From the NCBI GenBank assembly GCA_913055695.1, contig CAJXKF010000002.1:1-64000 (forward strand): a stretch of DNA of 64,000 bases. The letters run 5' to 3'. How positions within the stretch are numbered: position 1 is the stretch's first letter; every line of letters begins with the position of its first letter. The position numbers and the translations under genes were made by a program. The notes under the pieces were generated by a model. That model did no database searches. It saw only the letters and a program-made list of their open reading frames with translations, and was not told the origin of the DNA. The DNA is from an uncultured Methylophaga sp. (GTDB lineage Bacteria > Pseudomonadota > Gammaproteobacteria > Nitrosococcales > Methylophagaceae). This document shows positions 56,210-64,000 of the stretch, one piece after another.

Positions 56210-56571
56210 GCTGGTCACTATGGATTCATTGTCTGAAATAACAGCTTTGCAACTTTAAACAGGTAAATAAAATACATAATTATTGAATTCTTCGTAATAA
56301 GGGCGTAGTTTGTTAAAAAGCCTGTTATGTAAAAGTAAAAAATAATTAACTATTAATATGTTACGGAGTATTCCTCGCTATCTGTTAATGAGGTTTTCAG
56401 CGCAGCTATATTCCCAGGCTGCGCTGATTGAGGCACTCAAATCAGCAGAGTCTCAGCCTGATTCTGCTGCTCAAACAACAATTTCCAATATCTTTCTTCA
56501 TTGCTGTGAACTGACATGAATTCTGGTTTCAGTTCGCCGGCACGGGCGTTATCACAAAAAGGAGTGAGCTG
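56210..56571. other. Upstream region of the nitric oxide reductase gene
   Basis: The 362-base gap is AT-rich in its first half. It contains two inverted repeats (56398-56426 and 56443-56469). I looked for FNR/DNR (TTGAT-N4-ATCAA), NsrR and sigma-54 (GG-N10-GC) sites and saw none that hold up. GGAG sits eight bases before the ATG. Confidence 0.45.
56397..56427. promoter_or_regulatory. Long inverted repeat upstream of the nitric oxide reductase gene
   Basis: TCAGCGCAGC and GCTGCGCTGA form a perfect 10-bp dyad with an 11-base spacer, 145 bases before the start codon. A second dyad (CAGCAGA/TCTGCTG, 56443-56469) follows. Neither has a T-run. They could be operators or a structured 5' leader. Confidence 0.5.
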
Positions 56572-58836
56572 ATGACAAACGTAAAAAAACTCTGGCTGTT
56601 TCTCGCACTTTTGCTCGTTATCTCTTTCGGTGTTTTGATCTGGAGTGGTAATCAGATCTATCAGAGCGCACCGTCGATGCCGGAACAGGTGGTGACATCG
56701 AGTGGCGATAAGCTATACAGCCGTGATGAAATCGAGACAGGGCGTCAGGTCTGGCAATCCTTTGGTGGCATGCAACTCGGCTCGATATGGGGGCATGGCG
56801 GTTACGTCGCGCCAGACTGGAGTGCTGACTGGATGCATCGGGAGCTGATGGCGCTGCTCGATATCTGGGCTGCTGAAGAATATGGTCTCGATAGCTATGA
56901 ACAGGCTAGTGCCGAGCAGAAAGCGGCACTGGAAGGCAGGCTCAAGTCCCTTGTCCGTCAGAATACCTATAACCCTGAGACCGGTGTTATTACCCTGAGT
57001 GAGGACAGAGCGCGGGCGATAGAGCAGGTTGCCGCTCACTATCAAAGCCTTTTCGGTGATGATGCGGCAACGTCAGAGCTGCGGGAAGCCTATGCGATGA
57101 AGGATAATACGGTCGCCACAGCAGAAAATCGCCGCATGCTCACGGCCTTTTTCTGGTGGACCAGCTGGGCCACCATGACCAACCGCATTGACAGTGATAC
57201 TACCTATACCAATAACTGGCCCAGCGAACCCCTGATTAACAATGAGCCACCACCGAGCATGTTTCTGTGGTCAGTCTTCAGCGTGACTTTTCTGCTTGCC
57301 GGCATTGGTCTGATGGGCTGGTATTACGCCGTTTCTCACGACCGGGAAAACGCAAGCAGCCAACTGCCTGCGACAGACCCGATGCGGGCTCTGAGGCCGA
57401 CGCCCTCGATGCTGGCCACAGCAAAATACTTCTGGGTACTGCTGGCTTTATTTCTGGTGCAGATCCTGTTTGGGGCCATTACAGCGCACTATCAGGTTGA
57501 GGGCCAGGTCATGTATGGCTTTGAGCTGGCAGATATGCTGCCATACTCAATAACGCGTACCTGGCATACCCAGCTTGCCGTGTTGTGGATAGCCATGGCC
57601 TGGCTGGCTACCGGCCTTTATATCGGTCCGGCGGTATCGGGCTATGAACCGCCTTACCAGCGTCTGGGCGTCAATGTGCTCTGGGTCTGCCTGCTGGTGA
57701 TTGTAGTGGGGGCGTTTGCCGGCCAGTGGCTTGCCATCAACCAGAGCCTGGGACTTGAACATAATTTCTGGTTTGGTCATCAGGGCTGGGAATATGCCGA
57801 TATCGGCCGCTTCTGGCAGTGGTTCCTGTTCATTGGCCTGCTGCTGTGGCTATTCCTGGTGGGGCGGGCCTTATGGCCGACCTTAAGACAGCCATCGGAA
57901 AACCGTTCTATCGTTGGTTTATTGTTCCTGTCTACGGTCGCTATAGGCCTGTTTTTTGGCGCAGCCCTGGTCTGGAATGAGCACACGCATATTTCCATGA
58001 TTGAGTACTGGCGCTGGTGGCTGGTGCACTTGTGGGTGGAAGGCTTCTTTGAAGTGTTTGCCACAGCAGTCATTGCCTTCCTGTTTACCCGGCTGGGACT
58101 TATTCCAGTCAAAACAGCTACGATTGCCGTATTGTTTGCGACCATCATCTTCATGTCAGGCGGGGTCATCGGCACCTTGCACCATTTGTATTTTGTCGGT
58201 TCACCGACACCGGTGCTGGCACTCGGGGCCAGTTTCTCAGCACTGGAAGTGGTGCCGCTGGCCTATATCGGTTTTGAGGCATATCACAACTACCGATTGG
58301 GTAAAGCGACTGAATGGATGAAGCGTTACCGCTGGCCGGTGATGTTCTTTGTCGCAGTCGCGTTCTGGAATCTGGTCGGTGCCGGTTTATTCGGCTTTTT
58401 GATTAATCCACCGCTGTCGCTGTATTACATGCAGGGTCTCAACCTGACGCCACTGCATGGCCATACCGCACTGTTCGGTGTTTACGGCATGCTCGGCATC
58501 GGTCTTGCCTTGTTTTGTCTGCGTGGGATCAGGCCAAATCTTATCTGGCCGGAGGGTATTCTCAAGTCGAGCTTCTGGTGTCTCAATATTGGTCTGGCAC
58601 TCATGGCCCTGCTGACATTGTTGCCACTCGGGGTCATGCAGCTGTTTGCCAGTTTGGACCAAGGTTACTGGTATGCTCGCTCTGCCGAGTTTATGCAGCA
58701 ACCGCTGGTGGATTTGCTGGTCTGGATGCGCGTGCCCGGTGACACCATCTTTGCCATCGGCGCCGTGCTGCTGGCCTGGTTTATCGCCAGTCTCTGGATC
58801 GCGCCCAAGTATGAGCAGGCTGATAAACAGAGTTGA
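56572..58836 (+). CDS. norB: Quinol-dependent nitric oxide reductase (qNOR)
   Basis: The 754-aa protein has the N-terminal extension of qNOR: a first helix, then a periplasmic domain of about 200 residues (GRQVWQSFGGMQLGSIWGHGGYVAPDW, quoted in part) lacking a heme c motif, then 12-13 helices. The catalytic part has WHTQLAVLWIAMAWL (low-spin heme His), HLWVEGFFEVFATAVIAF (His and Glu of the FeB site), GTLHHLYFVG (the two FeB His) and LHGHTALFGVYG (heme b ligands). It reduces NO to N2O with quinol electrons for detoxification or denitrification. The SirB gene follows after 32 bp. Confidence 0.96.
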   Translation: MTNVKKLWLFLALLLVISFGVLIWSGNQIYQSAPSMPEQVVTSSGDKLYSRDEIETGRQVWQSFGGMQLGSIWGHGGYVAPDWSADWMHRELMALLDIWAAEEYGLDSYEQASAEQKAALEGRLKSLVRQNTYNPETGVITLSEDRARAIEQVAAHYQSLFGDDAATSELREAYAMKDNTVATAENRRMLTAFFWWTSWATMTNRIDSDTTYTNNWPSEPLINNEPPPSMFLWSVFSVTFLLAGIGLMGWYYAVSHDRENASSQLPATDPMRALRPTPSMLATAKYFWVLLALFLVQILFGAITAHYQVEGQVMYGFELADMLPYSITRTWHTQLAVLWIAMAWLATGLYIGPAVSGYEPPYQRLGVNVLWVCLLVIVVGAFAGQWLAINQSLGLEHNFWFGHQGWEYADIGRFWQWFLFIGLLLWLFLVGRALWPTLRQPSENRSIVGLLFLSTVAIGLFFGAALVWNEHTHISMIEYWRWWLVHLWVEGFFEVFATAVIAFLFTRLGLIPVKTATIAVLFATIIFMSGGVIGTLHHLYFVGSPTPVLALGASFSALEVVPLAYIGFEAYHNYRLGKATEWMKRYRWPVMFFVAVAFWNLVGAGLFGFLINPPLSLYYMQGLNLTPLHGHTALFGVYGMLGIGLALFCLRGIRPNLIWPEGILKSSFWCLNIGLALMALLTLLPLGVMQLFASLDQGYWYARSAEFMQQPLVDLLVWMRVPGDTIFAIGAVLLAWFIASLWIAPKYEQADKQS

Positions 58837-58868
58837 TAGCCGCATCAACAAGCCCGGGGTAACGCATT

Positions 58869-59294
58869 GTGATTGAGTATTACAGTGAAGTGAAACTGGT
58901 ACATATGCTGATGGCGCTGGCCAGTGGCAGCCTCCTGTTCATACATGGCTTGATTCTGATGCGTCGCCCCGCTGGCTTTGTTGCCAACGCGCTGCGATAC
59001 CTGCGCTATGGGATTGATACCATTCTCATTACAGCAGCGCTGATGCTGACCAATATCGTGCAGCAATACCCGTTTATCAACAGTTGGCTCAGTGTAAAGC
59101 TGGTGTTGCTGATGGTTTACCTCGGGCTTGGTCAGATTCTGCTCTACTCAGCACACAGCCAGCAGCAGCGTTTTATAGCCTGGTTTCTGGCGCTGCTTAC
59201 GCTGCTGTATATTTTCAGCGTGGCAGAAACCCACCATGGCTGGGGTGTGTTGAGTCCCGTTCTTGGTTATGCTGGTATTACTCAAGCCGGTTAA
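58869..59294 (+). CDS. SirB family membrane protein
   Basis: The 141-aa protein has four hydrophobic helices and starts with EYYSEVKLVHMLMALASGSLLFIHG, which matches the SirB family (invasion regulator SirB, UPF0093-related). The start codon appears to be GTG at 58869. The role is unknown; its position behind qNOR and in front of a hypothetical gene suggests co-transcription. ACCCTAAC-like spacing is not obvious, so the ribosome site is weak. Confidence 0.75.
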   Translation: MIEYYSEVKLVHMLMALASGSLLFIHGLILMRRPAGFVANALRYLRYGIDTILITAALMLTNIVQQYPFINSWLSVKLVLLMVYLGLGQILLYSAHSQQQRFIAWFLALLTLLYIFSVAETHHGWGVLSPVLGYAGITQAG

Positions 59295-59302
59295 ACAGGA
59301 AA

Positions 59303-59782
59303 ATGATGACGACTTTAGTCGTACAAATTGTGATTCAGCAGTGGGATAAAGCGCAGCGTTCAGAGGCGGATGTTAAAGCACGCGAAGCGCGCGCCAATCG
59401 TCTTCCCGTAAGAGAACCCAACGCCCGTTATCTGTTTGACCATCAGGTCGTGCTGGATCAGCATGGTGATGATGTGATGGGCAATCGCATTCGATATGAA
59501 CTGACTGATAACGGTCGTTTTATTATCGACCGCTTTCGTTTTGATTTAAGCAATAAAACCCTGGAATACATCGCCCAGCCCGACTCCATGCTGCCGACAG
59601 AACCCGTCGCTGATATGCGTGAGGGTTGGGTTCAATGCCGCTATCATTGGCGCTATAAAGTGTATGAGGGTGGGTTACATTACTGGCTTTACGAGAACAT
59701 CACTGTCAATGCCGGATTCGCAGACAGTGTGCAACAGAATATGTTCACCCGTTCAGATCCAGTGCGAATTTTTGAAGATTGA
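59303..59782 (+). CDS. Hypothetical protein
   Basis: The 159-aa soluble protein starts MMTTLVVQIVIQQWDKAQRS with AGGA just upstream, eight bases after the SirB stop. Its middle has repeated beta-type segments (YLFDHQVVLDQHGDDVMGNRIRYELTDNGRFIIDRFRFDL quoted in part: FDHQVVLDQHGDD, RYELTDNGRFIID), and GWVQCRYHWRYKVYEGGLHYWLYENITVNAGF is rich in aromatic residues (quoted in part: YHWRYKVYEGGLHYWLYE). No family is recognised. Position ties it to qNOR and SirB. Confidence 0.65.
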   Translation: MMTTLVVQIVIQQWDKAQRSEADVKAREARANRLPVREPNARYLFDHQVVLDQHGDDVMGNRIRYELTDNGRFIIDRFRFDLSNKTLEYIAQPDSMLPTEPVADMREGWVQCRYHWRYKVYEGGLHYWLYENITVNAGFADSVQQNMFTRSDPVRIFED

Positions 59783-59818
59783 TAAAAAAGAACCGGCCAT
59801 TAGAGGACCGGTTCTGTC
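59781..59818 (-). terminator. Bidirectional terminator of the TonB receptor and qNOR operons
   Basis: AGAACCGG/CCGGTTCT stem with an 11-base loop. Read leftward it is followed by TTTTTTATC, so it is best for the TonB receptor on the minus strand. It nearly duplicates the terminator at 62331. Confidence 0.75.
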
Positions 59819-59866
59819 TGTTTAAGCACATAAGCACTTCACTGCTCGTGCAGATTTGATTTAAGC

Positions 59867-61990
59867 CTACCAACTATAATTCAGCGTTGCCGATACTTCC
59901 CGCCCCGGGTTGTAGTAATCAGCAGTACCTGAACCGACGACGTGTTGTTCGTCTAACAGATTACGTACGTGAACCGTTAAATCGGTGTCTTTGTATATCT
60001 GGTAGGAAAAAGAAGAATCAAACAACACGGCGGCTTCACTTTTCGCAGTATTGGCCGCGTCAAAGAAATAGGAGCCAGTGTAGCGGGCCCCGAGGCCGAA
60101 ACTCATGTCCTTACCGGGAAAGGTATAGTGTCCCCATAACGAAGCCATGTGGTTCGGCGCAGCAACAAACTCATTGTCTTTGAGAGAGGTGCCATTTCGC
60201 AGTGTGCCACGGACTACCTCGGTTTCCATATAGGAGTAACCCCCAGTCAGGCTGAAGCTATCATTCAACTCAACCTTAGCCTCTAAGTCCAGACCCTTAA
60301 CATTAGATTCGCCGATGGTTTCACGCTCAATCGTCCCGTTATCCTGAACTACTGCGATGGTCACGTCTTCTTTCGTCAAATCATAGACGGCCACGGAAAA
60401 AATGGCATTGGTATCAATGGGGGCATACTTCATGCCCACTTCGTATTGCTTGCCACGCTCCGGTTTTACCCCAATGGTCGGTGGCGCAACTGACTCGACC
60501 ATGCTGATGTAGGTGGAAACTTCTTCAGTGACTTTATAGGTCAATGCACCGCGAATGGAGGTTTCTGAAAATTTATCGGAAGATCTGACACCGCCAATAT
60601 CCGTGCTGGACAAATCGAGAACATCGTTCCGGAGACCTGCTGTAACAATAAAACGATCATCAAACGACAAATTCTGTTGTACAAAGAGCGACTTGGTGGT
60701 GTAGTCCTGATTGTCATCAAGGTATCTACCATTGAAGATATCCACCCTGCTTGGGGCACCACTGTACGTTGGATTTGAAAGGTCTATAGAGGGGACAGCG
60801 CCAAAAAATGAAATCTGCTCGCTGGAGGCGTCACGGTATTCGAGACCAACCAGTGTGCTGCTATCGAACCAATCAAACTGGGCATCGTATTGTACGATCG
60901 CATTACCGATGAGTTCCTCAGCTTTGCTATCACTTCCAAAAAATGAGCGATCCGTACCTGTAGTGCTCGGATTATCAGCTAAATAAACATAACCGAAATC
61001 ATCAGTCAGATCGCTATAACGCAGATTGGCTCTCAGAATAAAACCGTTGTCGAAATCGTGAGTGAACAGACCAGTCACGCTGGTTCGTTCCACATCATGG
61101 TAATTAAAGTCCGGTTCCCCGTAAAAATCGTCACGGTCATATTCTCTGTCCATCGGGTAACCACCACTATTGGGTGTGCTGTCCCGGTTGAGATAATCCA
61201 GAATCAATGTTGCGGAAGTAAATGCGGTCGGTTCCCAGGTCAGTCCGCCCATGATGAATTCATTATCATCGCGGGAATAATCATATTCTCGATCAGCATC
61301 CTTCACTTTGGCTGTAAAACGATAAGCCAGTGTTGAATCTGCGTTCAGTGTGTCACCGACATCCACACCAACTTCTTTACGGTCAAATGAACCGTAGGTC
61401 ACATAGCCATTACCAAACTTTTCGAACCTAGGTTGCTTGCTGACAAAGTTAACTGAGCCGCCCGGATCAGCAGGACCAAACAAGGTCGAATTAGCGCCGC
61501 GCAGCACTTCAACCCTTTCGAATGCATAAGCTTCTTCACGGACACCACGCATTGACCCCAACGTGAGACCATCTCTATAAGTTGTTGCTTGAAAGCCACG
61601 AATCTTGAAGTAGTCGTTGCGATCATCGTTACCATAAAAATCAGTGATAATGCCAGGACTGTATTGAAGCACTTCTTCAGTAGTATTGGCATCTCGTAGT
61701 TCAATTTCTTTTTCTGTGATAACAGAAACAGATGCCGGTGTGTCGAGAATACTCGTAGCCACTTTACCCCCCACCCAGAGTTCCTGAGCGACAACCGAGT
61801 TGGCATCGTCATCAGCGACTGCCTGGGCATTAACAATAATGGGGGAAAAACGAAAAACTTCTTTCTCATTGTTCTCCTGTGCCTGGATGCTGATGGAGGC
61901 CAAAACAAACGGAGAACAGAAAAGTACCGCAGCAGAATTAAGTTTTAGCCGTGAATTGACTGTTTTGAGAGTGGGCTTATGTGCCGTCAT
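59867..61990 (-). CDS. TonB-dependent siderophore-type receptor
   Basis: The 707-aa outer-membrane protein has a signal peptide, a short N-terminal segment, a plug domain (TPASVSVITEKEIELRDANTTEEVLQYSPGI quoted in part; RVEVLRGANSTLFGPADPGGSVNFVSKQP) and a 22-strand barrel ending in the aromatic residue of NYSW. The plug and barrel pattern resemble ferric-hydroxamate/FpvA-type siderophore receptors. A Fur half-site upstream supports iron control. No siderophore biosynthesis gene is present, so it likely takes up a foreign siderophore; a role for another metal chelate is not excluded. Confidence 0.9.
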   Translation of the reverse strand: MTAHKPTLKTVNSRLKLNSAAVLFCSPFVLASISIQAQENNEKEVFRFSPIIVNAQAVADDDANSVVAQELWVGGKVATSILDTPASVSVITEKEIELRDANTTEEVLQYSPGIITDFYGNDDRNDYFKIRGFQATTYRDGLTLGSMRGVREEAYAFERVEVLRGANSTLFGPADPGGSVNFVSKQPRFEKFGNGYVTYGSFDRKEVGVDVGDTLNADSTLAYRFTAKVKDADREYDYSRDDNEFIMGGLTWEPTAFTSATLILDYLNRDSTPNSGGYPMDREYDRDDFYGEPDFNYHDVERTSVTGLFTHDFDNGFILRANLRYSDLTDDFGYVYLADNPSTTGTDRSFFGSDSKAEELIGNAIVQYDAQFDWFDSSTLVGLEYRDASSEQISFFGAVPSIDLSNPTYSGAPSRVDIFNGRYLDDNQDYTTKSLFVQQNLSFDDRFIVTAGLRNDVLDLSSTDIGGVRSSDKFSETSIRGALTYKVTEEVSTYISMVESVAPPTIGVKPERGKQYEVGMKYAPIDTNAIFSVAVYDLTKEDVTIAVVQDNGTIERETIGESNVKGLDLEAKVELNDSFSLTGGYSYMETEVVRGTLRNGTSLKDNEFVAAPNHMASLWGHYTFPGKDMSFGLGARYTGSYFFDAANTAKSEAAVLFDSSFSYQIYKDTDLTVHVRNLLDEQHVVGSGTADYYNPGREVSATLNYSW

Positions 61991-62041
61991 AAGTGATGAT
62001 GTCCTTAACTAGGCAGACGTGATTTTGCCTGCTCCGGGCTG

Positions 62042-62060
62042 TAAAAAAGGAATCATTATC
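62042..62060 (-). promoter_or_regulatory. Candidate Fur half-box upstream of the TonB receptor
   Basis: AATCATTATC (62051-62060) matches the right half of the Fur consensus GATAATGATAATCATTATC, about 60 bases upstream of the start. The other half (AAAAAAGG) does not match well. Confidence 0.4.
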
Positions 62061-62330
62061 GTATGAGGAGGAGGAGTAGTCAATACAAATCTAAATGCGA
62101 TACAGTATCATTAACAATAAATATTTGGCAGTATTATTAAATCAATATTGCGGTTTTATGAGATGTATTTCAGTGAGAAGCTGGTCAAAAGGCTAGATGC
62201 AGAGTGCTTAGCTTCAAAAGACAACAATAGAGTAATCAAAAGCCTTGCTCGAAGAACAAGCAAGTGTAATGAGCCATACTGGCTTCAAGTCATGCTTATT
62301 ATATTTTCGGAATCAGGCGTTTTGGCAGGA

Positions 62331-62366
62331 GATAAAAAAGAACCGGCCAGTTGGCCGGTTCTTTGT
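62331..62366 (-). terminator. Terminator of sodC
   Basis: AAAGAACCGGCC and GGCCGGTTCTTT make a perfect 12-bp stem with an AGTT loop, followed leftward by TTTATC. It lies 12 bases after the sodC stop. GATAAAAAAGAACCGGCCA is shared with the terminator at 59781. Confidence 0.93.
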
Positions 62367-62377
62367 GTTTAAACGGC

Positions 62378-62893
62378 TTATTTAATCACGCCACAGGCGA
62401 GTCGGGCACCGCCACCCCCAAGTGGCTTGGGGTGGTCAGAGTAATTATCACCATTGACGTGTACCATCAGTGAGCGGTTATGTAATTCTTTGAGTACCAG
62501 CTTGGGTGCCAGTACCGGTTGTGTAGCCATACCGTTCTTATCTACGTACAAGGCAGGTAAGTCGCCTGCATGACCGTGAAGGTCCCACGGTTCGGCATGA
62601 AGACCGGTGTTAGCCGGATCATAGTGACCGCCGGCAGCACCACCGGGCACCAGTTCCCCATTTTTTTGCTTGGGACCGCAGGACGGAATCTCATGCACAT
62701 GGAAACCGTGATTGCCGGTAGAAAGGTTTTTCATATCCGGTGTAAACACGGCCCCGAAAGGGTGTTGGCTGATGGTGACCGTACCAGCCGGTTCTCCGGT
62801 TTGCAGGTTGGTCATGTTAACGATTAGGGGTTCAGCGGCGAAAGCGCTGGATGTCAGTAATAGCGATGAGAGCAGGGCGAGTTTTATCTTCAT
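62378..62893 (-). CDS. sodC: Periplasmic Cu/Zn superoxide dismutase
   Basis: The 171-aa protein has a signal peptide (LALLSSLLLTSSAFA, about residues 5-19) and all metal ligands: HGFHVHEIPSCG (copper His pair and disulfide Cys), AAGGHYDPANTGLH and LHGHAGDLP (zinc and bridging His), MVHVNGDNYSDHP (last copper His), and GGGGARLACGVI (second Cys). It dismutates superoxide in the periplasm. AAGGAGA lies six bases before the ATG. It is monocistronic. Confidence 0.97.
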   Translation of the reverse strand: MKIKLALLSSLLLTSSAFAAEPLIVNMTNLQTGEPAGTVTISQHPFGAVFTPDMKNLSTGNHGFHVHEIPSCGPKQKNGELVPGGAAGGHYDPANTGLHAEPWDLHGHAGDLPALYVDKNGMATQPVLAPKLVLKELHNRSLMVHVNGDNYSDHPKPLGGGGARLACGVIK

Positions 62894-63457
62894 ACAATCT
62901 CCTTTTATGAGTCTTCATGGGTTATTAGTCTGGACTCTGTCAAAGGAGAGATGTTCCAATCACACAAGCTTTGCCTGATGAAGTCAAAATTAACGAACTA
63001 AAGCTGGCATACCCTCAATGCGATTTAACGCATCTTCACTATTCTTCTGAGTGAGAACTGTCCCGGTTTTGGATGGGAGGTTTTCCTGCTCAAGCCAAGA
63101 TTGGCTCATAAAATCTATCAGTAAAAATACGGCGCCATGCATCTTCAGTTTTTGCCTGTAAAGCGGTACTCAAGCTATGACTTGGTTTGCGCCTTATCAG
63201 AAATACATTTTATCCGCTGTGAAACAGAAAAATATTATGAATCAGTTTCTTGATTGAGAGCGGTGGCGTTATTTGCATCACGTTTAACTGTGATGTTAGC
63301 GTGAAAAACAGACAGGCAAGAACGGCATGCAACTACTTTTTGTTGCGACCGTTGTTCCGAAAATCTGAAGAGTGCTTGGACTTGAATTGATTGTCTGTCT
63401 CGAGAGAACTTTCTTCAAGCAACACCAATCACTCAAATGAGTTGAAAGGAGTTAACT
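62894..63457. other. Intergenic region between sodC and the EF-hand gene
   Basis: About 560 bases without a convincing frame, RNA gene or repeat. The last 20 bases have a short palindrome ACTCA-AA-TGAGT (63433-63444) and the ribosome site AAGGAG (63445-63450). The region is long enough for a small RNA, but I see no clear promoter-terminator pair. Confidence 0.45.
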
Positions 63458-63865
63458 ATGAAATTTCTCAACAATCAAAATATGACATTCCGTAAAACTA
63501 CTCTTGCTTTAGGCGTACTGTTTGCCCTGGGTAGTGGTGCTGCAGCTGCAACAACCTTTGCTACTGCTGATACCAACGGAAACGGAAAAATTTCCAAGGA
63601 TGAGTATTATGGTTATGTAGGTGATGTTGGCATCTATGGTGATTGGGATCTCAATGACGACGGTCTGTTAGATGAAGATGAATGGACCGATGTCGATTAT
63701 AGCTACGATTATGACTATGACACCTGGGATCTCAATGACGATGGTTATCTGGACGATGATGAAGTCTACGTCGGAACCTTCGATACCTTTGACGTCGATG
63801 ATGACACCTACCTGGATAATGATGAATGGGATGATGCCGGCGATGAAGGCTGGTTTGATGTCTAA
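63458..63865 (+). CDS. Secreted four-EF-hand protein with lanmodulin-like loop spacing
   Basis: The 135-aa protein has a signal peptide (KTTLALGVLFALGSGAAAA, about residues 13-31) and four 12-residue EF-hand loops: DTNGNGKISKDE (38-49), DLNDDGLLDEDE (64-75), DLNDDGYLDDDE (91-102) and DVDDDTYLDNDE (112-123). The gaps between loops are 14, 15 and 9 residues, shorter than in classical calmodulin-type pairs (about 24) and close to lanmodulin (12-13). Loops 2-4 have Asp at position 9, as lanmodulin does; the proline at position 2 of lanmodulin is absent. The region between loops is Asp/Tyr-rich. It is very acidic. It may bind calcium or lanthanide in the periplasm. A strong ribosome site (AAGGAG) and a strong terminator flank it. 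Confidence 0.88.
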   Translation: MKFLNNQNMTFRKTTLALGVLFALGSGAAAATTFATADTNGNGKISKDEYYGYVGDVGIYGDWDLNDDGLLDEDEWTDVDYSYDYDYDTWDLNDDGYLDDDEVYVGTFDTFDVDDDTYLDNDEWDDAGDEGWFDV

Positions 63866-63914
63866 GGACTAAAACCTGGATAGAGACATTAACATTCATC
63901 TCTCTTAAGTAGAT

Positions 63915-63943
63915 AAAGCCCGGCACTCGCCGGGCTTTTTTTT
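63915..63943 (+). terminator. Terminator of the EF-hand gene
   Basis: AAAGCCCGGC and GCCGGGCTTT make a 10-bp stem with an ACTC loop followed by a T-run, 50 bases after the stop. Confidence 0.95.
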
Positions 63944-64000
63944 GACAGGTGACCCTACATTCATAGCCGCCAAAAACTTCATCGATAAACGACTTCATGG

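Larger units (their letters stand above)
61991..62377. other. Promoter region of the TonB receptor
   Basis: The 387-base gap is AT-rich and contains the Fur half-site at 62051-62060 and the sodC terminator at 62331-62366. A 74-codon frame at 62148-62372 runs into that terminator and is not credible. Confidence 0.5.

Noticed and set aside
56535-56570. Sigma-54 promoter before the nitric oxide reductase gene
   Set aside because: CCGGCACGGGCGTTATC lacks the GC at the required 10-base spacing after GG.
62148-62372. 74-codon rightward frame downstream of the TonB receptor promoter
   Set aside because: It has no ribosome site, no family features and its end runs through the sodC terminator hairpin.

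Overview
The window looks like about 64 kb of core chromosome from a marine or aquatic gammaproteobacterium with roughly 50% GC. The gene content (greB, selO, metG with a C-terminal tRNA-binding domain, speA, full-length gammaproteobacterial purL, pepN, dcd) supports Gammaproteobacteria. A PQQ-dependent dehydrogenase, a pseudoazurin-like cupredoxin, type-B Sdh and carboxyspermidine-route polyamine genes would fit a methylotroph such as Methylophaga. The genus is a guess from memory of these families, not a search result. No phage, insertion sequence, CRISPR array, rRNA or tRNA gene was found.

Layout. 1-7.1 kb: a 5'-truncated acidic repeat protein with two in-frame hexanucleotide tracts, an Mqo-like flavoprotein, a CheW-CZB fusion, greB, a DUF3617 protein, NnrU and a PQQ sugar dehydrogenase. 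7.1-16 kb: selO and ald (divergent), a YdjM-like membrane protein, a TPR/2OG-oxygenase protein, then a pilin locus (PglL-like ligase and pilA with a sigma-54 promoter). 16-22.6 kb: metG, then a TPR-like gene plus sdhC-sdhA-sdhB of the di-heme type B. 22.6-25.8 kb: a Cys-containing membrane protein, a 64-aa protein and a RimK cluster (protease-like, ATP-grasp ligase, M14 hydrolase). 25.9-29.1 kb: a leftward response regulator / substrate-binding protein / histidine kinase operon.

29.5-37.1 kb: speA, carboxyspermidine dehydrogenase, nspC and speB, which together make a complete arginine-to-spermidine route without SAM decarboxylase. They are followed by a compact NTF2-like / GNAT / nitrilase trio. 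37.2-45 kb: apbC, dcd, a WD40 lipoprotein, a Nif3-C-like protein, pepN, a HIT protein, DUF2835, a frameshifted DUF559 nuclease between direct repeats, and an RDD protein. 45-52.6 kb: purL and two tandem diguanylate cyclases. 52.7-59.8 kb: a cupredoxin, a cupin, a dicarboxylate symporter, an AI-2E-type permease, a quinol nitric oxide reductase, SirB and a hypothetical protein. 59.8-64 kb: a TonB siderophore-type receptor, sodC and a secreted four-EF-hand protein whose loops are spaced as tightly as in lanmodulin.

Two families of dispersed intergenic repeats run through the window. One is a modular nested-palindrome family with at least six copies plus a solo module. The other is a CCCTCTCCC/GGGAGAGGG family around the DUF559 pseudogene and after the TPR/oxygenase gene. 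The observations judged most worth following are the lanmodulin-like protein, the polyamine cluster with its unexplained trio, the RimK/M14 cluster, the nested-palindrome repeats and the DUF559 cassette.
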